Assembly (NCBI GenBank): GCA_003662305.1
Contig: QMXU01000060.1
Coordinates: forward strand, 1-6,368
Direction: 5' to 3'
Origin: Candidatus Hecatellales archaeon
GTDB lineage: Archaea; Thermoproteota; Bathyarchaeia; Hecatellales; Hecatellaceae
Length of the DNA stretch: 6,368 bases
Below, piece after piece: positions 1 to 4,721 of this stretch. The number at the start of each line of letters is the position of its first letter. Within the stretch, counting starts at the first letter, position 1. The notes under the pieces are model-generated. The model worked only from the letters and a program-made list of their open reading frames with translations, was not told the DNA's origin and did no database searches. The position numbers were made by a program, and so were the translations under genes.

Positions 1-416
1 TCAACACCCTTAGCCTTCAGGTAGCGTCTGGCTATGGAGGGAAACTTGGTGGCAATTCTAACTTTTGCCTTCAAGTCTTTAGGGGAACTTATCTTGGAGC
101 CTTCGGGAACCGCCAGAACCATCTTGGAGAAGCCGTATTGGAGGTCTAGGAGCTCCTGAACTTTTGCTCCACTTTCAACCATGAAGTCGTACCCTGTTAT
201 TCCGAGGTCTGCCGCTCCACTTTCCACAAGCCTTGGAATGTCGGAAGCCCTGAAGGCGACTATGGAAAGCCACGGTATAACTGTCGGCGAGTAGAGGGAG
301 CGCGCATGCTCGTTGGAAGGTGAAATTCCAGCTTTAGACAGAAGCCGTACAGTCGGTCTTCTAAGCCTGCCCTTGCTGGGCATGGCGATTATCAGCTCGG
401 TTTGCCTGTTTTTCAT
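1..416 (-). CDS. hisG: ATP phosphoribosyltransferase, N-terminal part (cut by window edge)
   Basis: HisG catalyses the first step of histidine biosynthesis, condensing ATP with PRPP to phosphoribosyl-ATP in the cytoplasm. The 138 residues visible by reverse translation begin MKNRQTELIIAMPSKGRL, with the family's PSKGRL motif at 13-18. They continue with DIPRLVESGAADLGITGYD (59-77), the central HisG signature, then LLDLQYGFSKMVLAVPEG (89-106) and RIATKFPSIARRYL (120-133). The PRPP-binding loop and the C-terminal region lie beyond base 1, so long form (with regulatory ACT-like domain) versus short form cannot be decided; archaeal HisG is usually the long form. The ATG at 416-414 is chosen because GGGG (427-424) sits 7 bases upstream and the conserved N-terminus starts just after it. 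The gene is divergent from the glycosidase-like gene and shares with it an intergenic region holding a candidate operator. No frame break is seen. Confidence 0.95.
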   Translation of the reverse strand, partial: MKNRQTELIIAMPSKGRLRRPTVRLLSKAGISPSNEHARSLYSPTVIPWLSIVAFRASDIPRLVESGAADLGITGYDFMVESGAKVQELLDLQYGFSKMVLAVPEGSKISSPKDLKAKVRIATKFPSIARRYLKAKGV

Positions 417-428
417 TGCCTATCCCCA

Positions 429-457
429 TGTGGGAAATTTGTGGGATTAATCCCACA
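429..457. promoter_or_regulatory. Candidate operator: three phased TGTGGGA sites
   Basis: TGTGGGA occurs at 429-435 and 440-446, and inverted (TCCCACA) at 451-457, so each copy is displaced by exactly 11 bases. The last two copies form the perfect 18-base palindrome TGTGGGATTAATCCCACA (440-457). The array lies between the hisG start codon and the divergent promoter, across the predicted hisG transcription start, where a bound protein would be expected to repress hisG. The binding protein is not identifiable from the window. Confidence 0.55.
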
Positions 458-472
458 TAATACACACAAGAC

Positions 473-480
473 ATATAAAC
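473..480 (+). promoter_or_regulatory. Candidate TATA box for the glycosidase-like gene
   Basis: ATATAAAC on the plus strand lies about 36 bases before the ATG at 513. A start about 25 bases downstream would leave a leader of only about 10 bases, which fits the absence of a Shine-Dalgarno sequence before that ATG (the preceding bases are ACTAAAAACTT). The same AT-rich box, read on the other strand, is the hisG candidate, so it may serve as a shared divergent promoter. Confidence 0.4.
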
Positions 481-486
481 TTTTAC
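473..486 (-). promoter_or_regulatory. Candidate BRE/TATA promoter for hisG
   Basis: On the minus strand this reads GTAAAAGTTTATAT, which resembles an archaeal purine-rich BRE followed by a TATA box. Transcription would be expected to begin about 25 bases downstream, near 450, giving a leader of roughly 34 bases before the hisG ATG. That predicted start lies inside the palindrome at 440-457. The call rests on sequence resemblance and spacing only. Confidence 0.5.
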
Positions 487-512
487 ATCTTCCACAGGAC
501 AACTAAAAACTT

Positions 513-1922
513 ATGAAACGCGGAACTCTCATCCTGTTAGCAGCGTTCCTAATAGGAATAATTATAGTCGGCGGATATGCTGGCAGACCGTTCATACCTA
601 AAGCTGAAACGCCCGTTGAAGAGACTAAGAAAATGACTACCGCAGAGCCGCCAACAGTAAAAACAGGACAGGAGCCTAAAGGAAGCCTTGGAGCCTACTA
701 TCTGCAGACGCCTGAATTGGACATTACGGATTTTAAGGTCACCTACGTCCGGCTGACCATTCCCTGGGATGTCATTGAGCCTGAAAAAGGAAAATTCGCA
801 TGGGACACAGAGCCGATAAGGCGGATTGACCGGTTGCTTGAGAAAGGAGTTATAGTTGTCCCGGTCATAAGAGCTGTAGGCGCCAGCTGGGCGCTGAGAA
901 ACGCGGTGGAAGGTTGCTCCGCTCCCCCAAAAGACTTGGAAGACGAGTTCAACGGGGAATACGGCTACAGCAAGTTATACTATGACTTCGTAAGCGAAAT
1001 AGCGAAGCGTTACAAGGGCAAACTTGAAATCGTGGTCATCGAAAACGAGGTTATCGCGGAAAAGTTTTGGTGCGGCAGCATGGATGAATACCTGCGTCTG
1101 CTCGCCACGGCGAGGAAAGCGTTCAGAGACGTTGACCCAAACGTTAAAGTAGCTGACAGCGGGCTGCCCTCCCTAATCTGGGGTGTGCTAATCAGCAGGG
1201 AACTCCTCGATAAAGGAAAAGAAGAGGAGGCAGTTAACTTCTTTAACGCTTACTTCAGCCAGTCGTTCATCACAGCAAAGGTAAGCTCCGCCCAAGAGTT
1301 GAAAGCCGTATTCAACAAGAAAAACGTGAAAGAGAAAATGGAGAAGGCAGAATATCTGCTGGAAAGACTGAACGGCTCAGTAGACATTGTGAACTTCCAT
1401 TTTTACGAGCCGCCAGAGCTTTTCCATGAAGTTGTCTCCTTCATAAGGGAGAAAACAGGCGGTATGCCCGTGATGACCAACGAGCTTGGAGCAAGGTATA
1501 GGCTGGACGAGCCTGGAAGACAGCAGAGGGCGGCTGAAGACCTAGTTAAAAAGTTCGCTCTTTCGCAGGCTTTAGGTTTGAAGGCAGCCATCTGGTTCTC
1601 GTTCACCAACGATGAACATAACATTGTCGGGCTGGTAGACGAGAAACGCAGGGGAATAAAGGTAACCATGGAAGCCTTCGCAGCTTCTATGAACTTCCTC
1701 AACAGCCGCCTGCTCTCCTACAGAAACCTTTCCAGCGGTGGAGTGGAGTGGCACTCGTTCACCTTCCAGAACAGGAAGGTAGACGTCTTATGGAGCAACG
1801 ATGCGGGAAAGGCCGTCACAGTCCCTGAAGGCTGCGAAGCCTACGACTTTAGGGGAAGCAGAATTGCAGGCACAGAAATAAATTTGACTTCTTCACCCGT
1901 GTTTATCGTGTGTGAAAGGTGA
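513..1922 (+). CDS. Membrane-anchored clan GH-A glycoside hydrolase-like protein
   Basis: This 469-residue protein has a basic N-terminus and a hydrophobic segment (about 5-21), acting as a membrane anchor or signal peptide. No lipobox cysteine is seen. A Pro/Thr/Glu/Lys-rich linker (about 28-58) leads to a TIM-barrel-like catalytic region (about 59-400). Barrel marks are YVRLTIPWDVIEPEKGKFAW (78-97), VVIENEV (174-180) with Glu179 after Asn178 as likely acid/base, DIVNFHFYEP (291-300), and MTNELG (321-326) with Glu324 as likely nucleophile. The Asn-Glu at strand 4 and Glu at strand 7 are the clan GH-A arrangement (as in GH5, GH39, GH42). Residues 405-469 look like a small C-terminal beta domain (LWSND, YDFRGSRI, SPVFIV). 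The predicted location is extracytoplasmic, with substrate a glycan of unknown type. GH family and substrate are not assignable by eye. ATG 513 is chosen because the anchor starts there; the leader is very short. Confidence 0.75.
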   Translation: MKRGTLILLAAFLIGIIIVGGYAGRPFIPKAETPVEETKKMTTAEPPTVKTGQEPKGSLGAYYLQTPELDITDFKVTYVRLTIPWDVIEPEKGKFAWDTEPIRRIDRLLEKGVIVVPVIRAVGASWALRNAVEGCSAPPKDLEDEFNGEYGYSKLYYDFVSEIAKRYKGKLEIVVIENEVIAEKFWCGSMDEYLRLLATARKAFRDVDPNVKVADSGLPSLIWGVLISRELLDKGKEEEAVNFFNAYFSQSFITAKVSSAQELKAVFNKKNVKEKMEKAEYLLERLNGSVDIVNFHFYEPPELFHEVVSFIREKTGGMPVMTNELGARYRLDEPGRQQRAAEDLVKKFALSQALGLKAAIWFSFTNDEHNIVGLVDEKRRGIKVTMEAFAASMNFLNSRLLSYRNLSSGGVEWHSFTFQNRKVDVLWSNDAGKAVTVPEGCEAYDFRGSRIAGTEINLTSSPVFIVCER

Positions 1923-1945
1923 ACCCTGGGGATTTCACCAAACTG

Positions 1946-1953
1946 CTTTTAAC
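1946..1953 (+). promoter_or_regulatory. Candidate TATA box for the AbrB-ACT gene
   Basis: CTTTTAAC, preceded by the A-rich AAACTG, lies 33 bases before the ATG at 1986. The expected start near 1975-1978 would leave a leader of about 10 bases and would fall inside the inverted repeat at 1962-1981. Support is positional and by resemblance only. Confidence 0.4.
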
Positions 1954-1961
1954 GGGAGAGA

Positions 1962-1981
1962 GCTCAAAGATTAATTTGAGC
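1962..1981. promoter_or_regulatory. Perfect inverted repeat, candidate operator of the AbrB-ACT gene
   Basis: GCTCAAA (1962-1968) and TTTGAGC (1975-1981) are perfect inverted copies separated by GATTAA. The repeat ends four bases before the ATG of the AbrB-ACT gene and covers its predicted transcription start. AbrB-family proteins bind as multimers and often control their own gene, so autoregulation is a reasonable inference. An RNA hairpin in a leader is the alternative, though with a 10-base leader most of it would not be transcribed. Confidence 0.45.
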
Positions 1982-1985
1982 GGCC

Positions 1986-2396
1986 ATGAGGATTTCGGAG
2001 ATAGCCCGGATAGATTCGAGGGGCAGAATTCTGATACCTTCCTCTGTCAGGAGCACGCTGGGGCTGAGGGAGGAAGCCTACGTGATGCTTATAGCAGACC
2101 TGGAGTCCAGGGAGATAAGGCTGATACCTTTCGCCGACCCTGAAGCCCAGCTTTACGAGCTTAGAATCCTGATGAACGATATTCCAGGAGCCCTGGCTAA
2201 AGCTGCTACAAAACTGGCTGAGATAGGTGTAGACCTTCTTTCAACCCAGTCAAGAACCATATACAGGGGAAGGCTTGCAGAATGGTATGCCGTGGTAGAC
2301 CTGTCCAAGTGCAAGGTTAAAGCTGAAGCGTTGGAGGCAAAGCTTACAAGCGAAGATGTGGCAAGGAAGGTTGAGGTGAAGAAGCTTACCCCCTAA
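1986..2396 (+). CDS. AbrB-type DNA-binding domain fused to ACT domain, putative amino-acid-responsive regulator
   Basis: This 136-residue protein has two parts. Residues 1-50 match a SpoVT/AbrB swapped-hairpin domain: ARIDSRGRILIPSSVRSTLG (7-26) carries the typical D-x-x-G-R-I-x-I-P-x-x-V-R pattern. Residues about 56-136 look like an ACT domain: YELRILMNDIPGALAKAATK (57-76) has the classic strand followed by the D-x-P-G-x-L turn, and the rest follows the strand/helix order (IGVDLLSTQSR, AEWYAVVDLS). ACT domains usually bind small ligands, often amino acids, so a ligand-responsive transcription factor is the likely role. The gene lies 76 bases upstream of lysW on the same strand, which suggests, but does not prove, control of the LysW pathway or of its own promoter. 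ATG 1986 starts the AbrB domain exactly. The ligand is unknown. Confidence 0.8.
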   Translation: MRISEIARIDSRGRILIPSSVRSTLGLREEAYVMLIADLESREIRLIPFADPEAQLYELRILMNDIPGALAKAATKLAEIGVDLLSTQSRTIYRGRLAEWYAVVDLSKCKVKAEALEAKLTSEDVARKVEVKKLTP

Positions 2397-2406
2397 AGGG
2401 AAAGAG

Positions 2407-2427
2407 TTTAAATCCAAAAAATTTATC
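2407..2427 (+). promoter_or_regulatory. Candidate promoter region of lysWX
   Basis: Two TATA-like boxes lie in the AT-rich gap after the AbrB-ACT gene: TTTAAAT (2407-2413) and AATTTATC (2420-2427). The first predicts a transcript starting near 2435, the second near 2449. Which is used matters because a mini-ORF starts at 2441. A separate lysWX promoter is plausible but read-through from the AbrB-ACT gene cannot be excluded. Confidence 0.4.
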
Positions 2428-2440
2428 TTGAAATATCTTT

Positions 2441-2476
2441 ATGGTTAAAGGTAAAGGAGGACTTAAACAGGCATGA
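2441..2476 (+). other. 11-codon lysine-rich mini-ORF overlapping the lysW start
   Basis: ATG at 2441 opens MVKGKGGLKQA, and its TGA (2474-2476) overlaps the lysW ATG (2473-2475) as ATGA. Three of 11 codons are Lys (AAA). The overlap geometry is that of translationally coupled genes, and Lys codons before a lysine-biosynthesis gene recall leader peptides. However, the purine-rich lysW ribosome-binding region (AAAGGAGG, 2453-2460) inside it naturally encodes Lys and Gly, no ribosome-binding site of its own is evident, and the transcript may begin downstream of 2441. Whether it is translated is unknown. Confidence 0.2.
2443..2455 (+). repeat. GGTTAAAGGTAAA element, copy 1 (before lysW)
   Basis: The 13-base GGTTAAAGGTAAA recurs with a single inserted A at 3559-3572, before lysY/argC. 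Internally it is two half-like units, GGTTAAA and GGTAAA. It overlaps the start of the lysW ribosome-binding region. It may be a shared regulatory site or a chance match in AG-rich leaders. Confidence 0.3.
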
Positions 2477-2649
2477 AAAAAACTTATTGCCCTGAGTGCG
2501 GAGCCGAAATAGAAGTGGCAGACGACGTCATAGTAGGCGAGATCGTAAGCTGCCCGGACTGCGGACTTGAACTGGAAGTCGTGGAGATTGAAGGCGAAAC
2601 CGTGAAGGTTAAAGTTCTCCAAGTTTCAGGAGAAGATTGGGGAGAATAA
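2473..2649 (+). CDS. lysW: LysW amino-group carrier protein
   Basis: LysW is the small acidic carrier of the alpha-aminoadipate (AAA) lysine route and, in some archaea, of an arginine/ornithine route. The amino group of AAA or glutamate is joined to the gamma-carboxyl of its C-terminal Glu, protecting the amine while the next enzymes act. The 58-residue translation shows a zinc-ribbon-like pair CPEC (6-9) and CPDC (27-30), a strongly acidic body, and the diagnostic C-terminus EDWGE (54-58), with Glu58 the attachment residue. The length is normal for the family. A strong AAAGGAGG lies at 2453-2460, 12 bases before the ATG, a slightly long spacing. The stop overlaps the lysX start by one base (TAATG), so the two are co-translated in one operon, as expected for partners that bind each other. 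The gene is short enough to be missed by ORF length filters. Confidence 0.95.
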   Translation: MKKTYCPECGAEIEVADDVIVGEIVSCPDCGLELEVVEIEGETVKVKVLQVSGEDWGE

Positions 2650-3506
2650 TGCCTCCAACCATATCAGTGGTCTACGACCAGATAAGGTGGGAGGAAAAAG
2701 CTATTTTAGAGGCTGCTAAAAGCCGTGGGGTCCCCGTGAACCTGGTTGACGCTAAAACCGCCTACTTCAGCCTCACAGGAGAGCAGCCTTCTCCCGTAGA
2801 CTTTGGAGACGTGGTCCTCCAGCGCTGTGTAAGCTACTTCAGAAACCTTCACATTACCGCTATCCTTGAGCTGAAAGGCTACAGCGTGGTTAACCCTTAC
2901 AAGGTTACCAGCATCTGCGGTAACAAGCTTCTAACAAGCCTTTTCCTTTCCAAGGCTGGAATTCCAACGCCTGAAACCTACGTTGCCTTCACTCCTGAGG
3001 GAGCCTTGAAGGCCTTGGACGAGATAGGATACCCAGCCCTCATAAAGCCTGTCATCGGAAGCTGGGGGAGGCTTATAGTTCCCTTGAAGGACAGGGAAAC
3101 AGCTGAAGCAGTCTTCGAGGAGAGACTCTACATGTTCCCCTTATACCAGGTCTACTACATTCAGAAAATCGTTAAGCGTCCTCCGCGAGACCTCAGAATA
3201 TTCGTAATTGGAGAGGAGGCTATAACCGGAATATACCGGTACTCCTTCCGAGACCTTAAAACGAATATTGCCCGGGGAGGAAAGGCTGAGACATGCCGCC
3301 TAACGGATGAAATCCGGGAGATAAGCCTTAAGGCTGCTGAAGCCGTGGGAGGAGGCATACTCGGCGTAGACCTTATGGAAACCAATGGAGGATACGTCGT
3401 CCACGAGATAAACCACACCATAGAATTTCATGCAACCGTCAAAACCACTAAGGTGAACATTCCTAAGTATATCGTTGGATACCTGCTCAGGAAAGCTAAA
3501 AAGTAG
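2649..3506 (+). CDS. lysX: LysX, LysW-aminoadipate (or glutamate) ligase, ATP-grasp family
   Basis: LysX is a RimK-like ATP-grasp ligase that uses ATP to couple the alpha-amino group of alpha-aminoadipate to the C-terminal Glu of LysW. The 285 residues begin MPPTISVVYDQIRWEEKAIL, with the family's YDxIRxEEK start. ATP-grasp marks are ALIKPVIGSWGR (130-141, Lys133 and the glycine loop), the QKIVKRPPRDLRIFVIG strand region (172-188), GVDLME (239-244) and HEINHTIEFH (252-261), with Asp241, Glu253 and Asn255 as likely metal ligands. The loop TNIARGGKAETC (205-216) lies where LysX and the paralogous glutamate-specific ArgX differ; I cannot settle specificity from it, and bifunctional enzymes exist. 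ATG 2649 is preferred over an in-frame TTG at 2637 because it forms the TAATG overlap with the lysW stop and gives the usual N-terminus. The gene is complete, with no frame problems. Confidence 0.93.
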   Translation: MPPTISVVYDQIRWEEKAILEAAKSRGVPVNLVDAKTAYFSLTGEQPSPVDFGDVVLQRCVSYFRNLHITAILELKGYSVVNPYKVTSICGNKLLTSLFLSKAGIPTPETYVAFTPEGALKALDEIGYPALIKPVIGSWGRLIVPLKDRETAEAVFEERLYMFPLYQVYYIQKIVKRPPRDLRIFVIGEEAITGIYRYSFRDLKTNIARGGKAETCRLTDEIREISLKAAEAVGGGILGVDLMETNGGYVVHEINHTIEFHATVKTTKVNIPKYIVGYLLRKAKK

Positions 3507-3548
3507 AAGCCCCAACCGCTTCTTCTTTCCGGGCAAATCTTTATTTTT
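3500..3548 (+). terminator. Hairpin across the lysX stop plus T-rich tract, candidate terminator
   Basis: AAAGTAGAAGC (3500-3510) pairs with GCTTCTTCTTT (3518-3528) around a 7-base loop CCCAACC: ten pairs with one T-T mismatch. The stem contains the lysX TAG stop (3504-3506). A T-rich run follows at 3540-3548. Archaeal termination depends mainly on U-tracts, so the hairpin may instead protect or process the 3' end. The T-run also overlaps the candidate lysY promoter. Confidence 0.4.
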
Positions 3549-3552
3549 AAGT
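3537..3552 (+). promoter_or_regulatory. Candidate promoter of lysY/argC
   Basis: ATCTTTATTTTTAAGT, preceded by GGGCAA, resembles a TATA element. It would place the transcript start near 3570, about 30 bases before the ATG at 3604. Together with the 97-base gap and the hairpin after lysX it suggests that lysY/argC is transcribed separately from lysWX, at least in part. Confidence 0.45.
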
Positions 3553-3558
3553 TTGTAA

Positions 3559-3572
3559 GGTTAAAAGGTAAA
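3559..3572 (+). repeat. GGTTAAAAGGTAAA element, copy 2 (before lysY/argC)
   Basis: This is the near-identical partner of 2443-2455, differing by one extra A. It sits at or just before the predicted transcript start of lysY/argC. A weaker relative, GTTAAGGCAAA, occurs at 4667-4677 between lysY and purB. Significance is untested. Confidence 0.3.
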
Positions 3573-3603
3573 TGTTCACTCTGCCAGTTAAAGGGGAAGT
3601 AGG

Positions 3604-4662
3604 ATGGTTAAGGTTGGAGTTGTAGGTGCCTCAGGATATACGGGTGGAGAACTGTTAAGGCTGCTTCTCGTACACCCGGAAGTTGAAATAGCCCGTCTAA
3701 CCTCGAGGGAGTACGCTGGAGAATACGTTTTCAGAGTTCACCCGAACCTTAGGGGGTTAACCTCTCTGAAATTTGAGAGGCCAAGGCTTGAAGATTTAGT
3801 GGACAAGTGCGAGCTTGTTTTTACAGCTACCCCCCACGGGGTTTCCTCAAAGTTTATACCGCGCCTGCTGGAGGCAGGACTTAAAATAGTGGATTTAAGT
3901 GCGGATTTCAGGCTTAAGAATCCGGAGGACTACCCTAAATGGTACGGGTGGAGCCATCCTCACCCTGAACTCTTGGAGAAAGCCGTTTACGGAGTTCCAG
4001 AGCTTCACAGGGAGGAAATTAGGGGAGCCCAGCTTGTAGCCTGCCCCGGCTGTATGGCTGTGGCCAGTATTCTGGCTTTAGCTCCTCCAGCGAAGGCCGG
4101 AATAATAGACCTAGAAAAGATTGTTTTGGACGTTAAGATGGGCTCCTCAGGGGCAGGAGTTAAGCCTTCACGTTCAACTCATCATGCTGAACGCTACGGC
4201 GTGGTTAGACCTTACAAGCCGGTGGGGCACAGGCATACCGCCGAGGTGGAGCAGGAGCTGAAGCTTGTTTCCGGGGGAGACAGCGTAAGGGTTGCCATGT
4301 CAGCCCACGCCGTGAACATTGTTAGAGGCATTCTGGCCACCTGCCACACCTTTCTCAGTAGGGAAATAGACCAAGCGGAAGCGTGGAAAATCTACAGGGA
4401 ATTCTATCGGGGTGAACCCTTCATAAGGATGGTTAAAGACAGGAAGGGCGTATGCAGGCTTCCAGACCCCAAGGCGGTGGTAGGCTCCAACTACTGTGAC
4501 ATAGGCTTCGAGATAGACCGCCACGCTGAGAGGCTTGTAGCCTTAAGCGCGCTGGACAACCTTTTGAAGGGAGCCTCAGGAATAGCCGTCCAGAACATGA
4601 ACCTTGTAATGGGCTTCCCGGAGGACCTAGGCTTAAAGCAGCCAGCCTTATACCCTGTCTAA
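3604..4662 (+). CDS. lysY: LysW-aminoadipyl-6-phosphate / N-acetyl-gamma-glutamyl-phosphate reductase
   Basis: This 352-residue NADPH-dependent reductase belongs to the ArgC/LysY family. It converts the acyl-phosphate of the carrier- or acetyl-bound intermediate to the semialdehyde. The nucleotide-binding glycine motif GASGYTGGEL is at 8-17, FTATPHGVS at 73-81, and the catalytic cysteine is in CPGC (Cys150 aligned with the family's NPGC). GHRHTAE (208-214) carries the catalytic-histidine region, and GASGIAVQNMNLVMGF (323-338) is the C-terminal family motif. The preceding lysWX favours a LysW-bound substrate, so LysY is preferred, but ArgC or a dual role is equally compatible with the sequence. 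A GGGGAAG ribosome-binding site (3593-3599) supports ATG 3604, which starts the conserved MVKVGVVGASGYTG. The kinase partner (LysZ/ArgB), usually adjacent, does not follow here. Confidence 0.9.
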   Translation: MVKVGVVGASGYTGGELLRLLLVHPEVEIARLTSREYAGEYVFRVHPNLRGLTSLKFERPRLEDLVDKCELVFTATPHGVSSKFIPRLLEAGLKIVDLSADFRLKNPEDYPKWYGWSHPHPELLEKAVYGVPELHREEIRGAQLVACPGCMAVASILALAPPAKAGIIDLEKIVLDVKMGSSGAGVKPSRSTHHAERYGVVRPYKPVGHRHTAEVEQELKLVSGGDSVRVAMSAHAVNIVRGILATCHTFLSREIDQAEAWKIYREFYRGEPFIRMVKDRKGVCRLPDPKAVVGSNYCDIGFEIDRHAERLVALSALDNLLKGASGIAVQNMNLVMGFPEDLGLKQPALYPV

Positions 4663-4700
4663 GCCTGTTAAGGCAAACAGTTAATTCCCTTAAACCCTAA

Positions 4701-4706
4701 TTTTTT
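4701..4706 (+). terminator. T6 tract, possible U-tract terminator after lysY/argC
   Basis: A run of six T's lies 39 bases after the lysY stop and 15 bases before the purB ATG. Archaeal RNA polymerase can stop at such U-tracts. A weak 5-bp stem (CTGTT/AACAG, 4665-4680) lies upstream. It could equally be part of an AT-rich purB promoter, with CCTTAAAC at 4688-4695 as a poor TATA candidate. Confidence 0.2.
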
Positions 4707-4721
4707 GATGGGAGATGCTGA

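Noticed and set aside
445..1975. GATTAAT shared by the hisG palindrome and the AbrB-ACT inverted repeat
   Set aside because: The 7-mer is centred differently in the two repeats and the arms are unrelated, so a common binding protein is not supported.
1919..2143. 74-residue plus-strand ORF overlapping the glycosidase-like stop and the AbrB-ACT gene
   Set aside because: Its frame lies largely over the AbrB-ACT coding sequence, which has clear domain motifs; the translation has no recognisable features.
2386..2622. Minus-strand ORF across lysW
   Set aside because: It is antisense to lysW, whose CPEC, CPDC and EDWGE motifs are decisive, and shows no motif of its own.
2637..2648. TTG at 2637 as the lysX start
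   Set aside because: The in-frame ATG at 2649 overlaps the lysW TAA as TAATG and gives the normal LysX N-terminus; the extra four residues are only the lysW tail read in another frame.
3572..3603. ATG at 3572 as an upstream start for lysY/argC
   Set aside because: It is out of frame with the conserved MVKVGVVGASGYTG start, which has its own ribosome-binding site.
4665..4680. Small inverted repeat CTGTT/AACAG after lysY/argC
   Set aside because: Five base pairs with a six-base loop is too weak to claim as a separate element.
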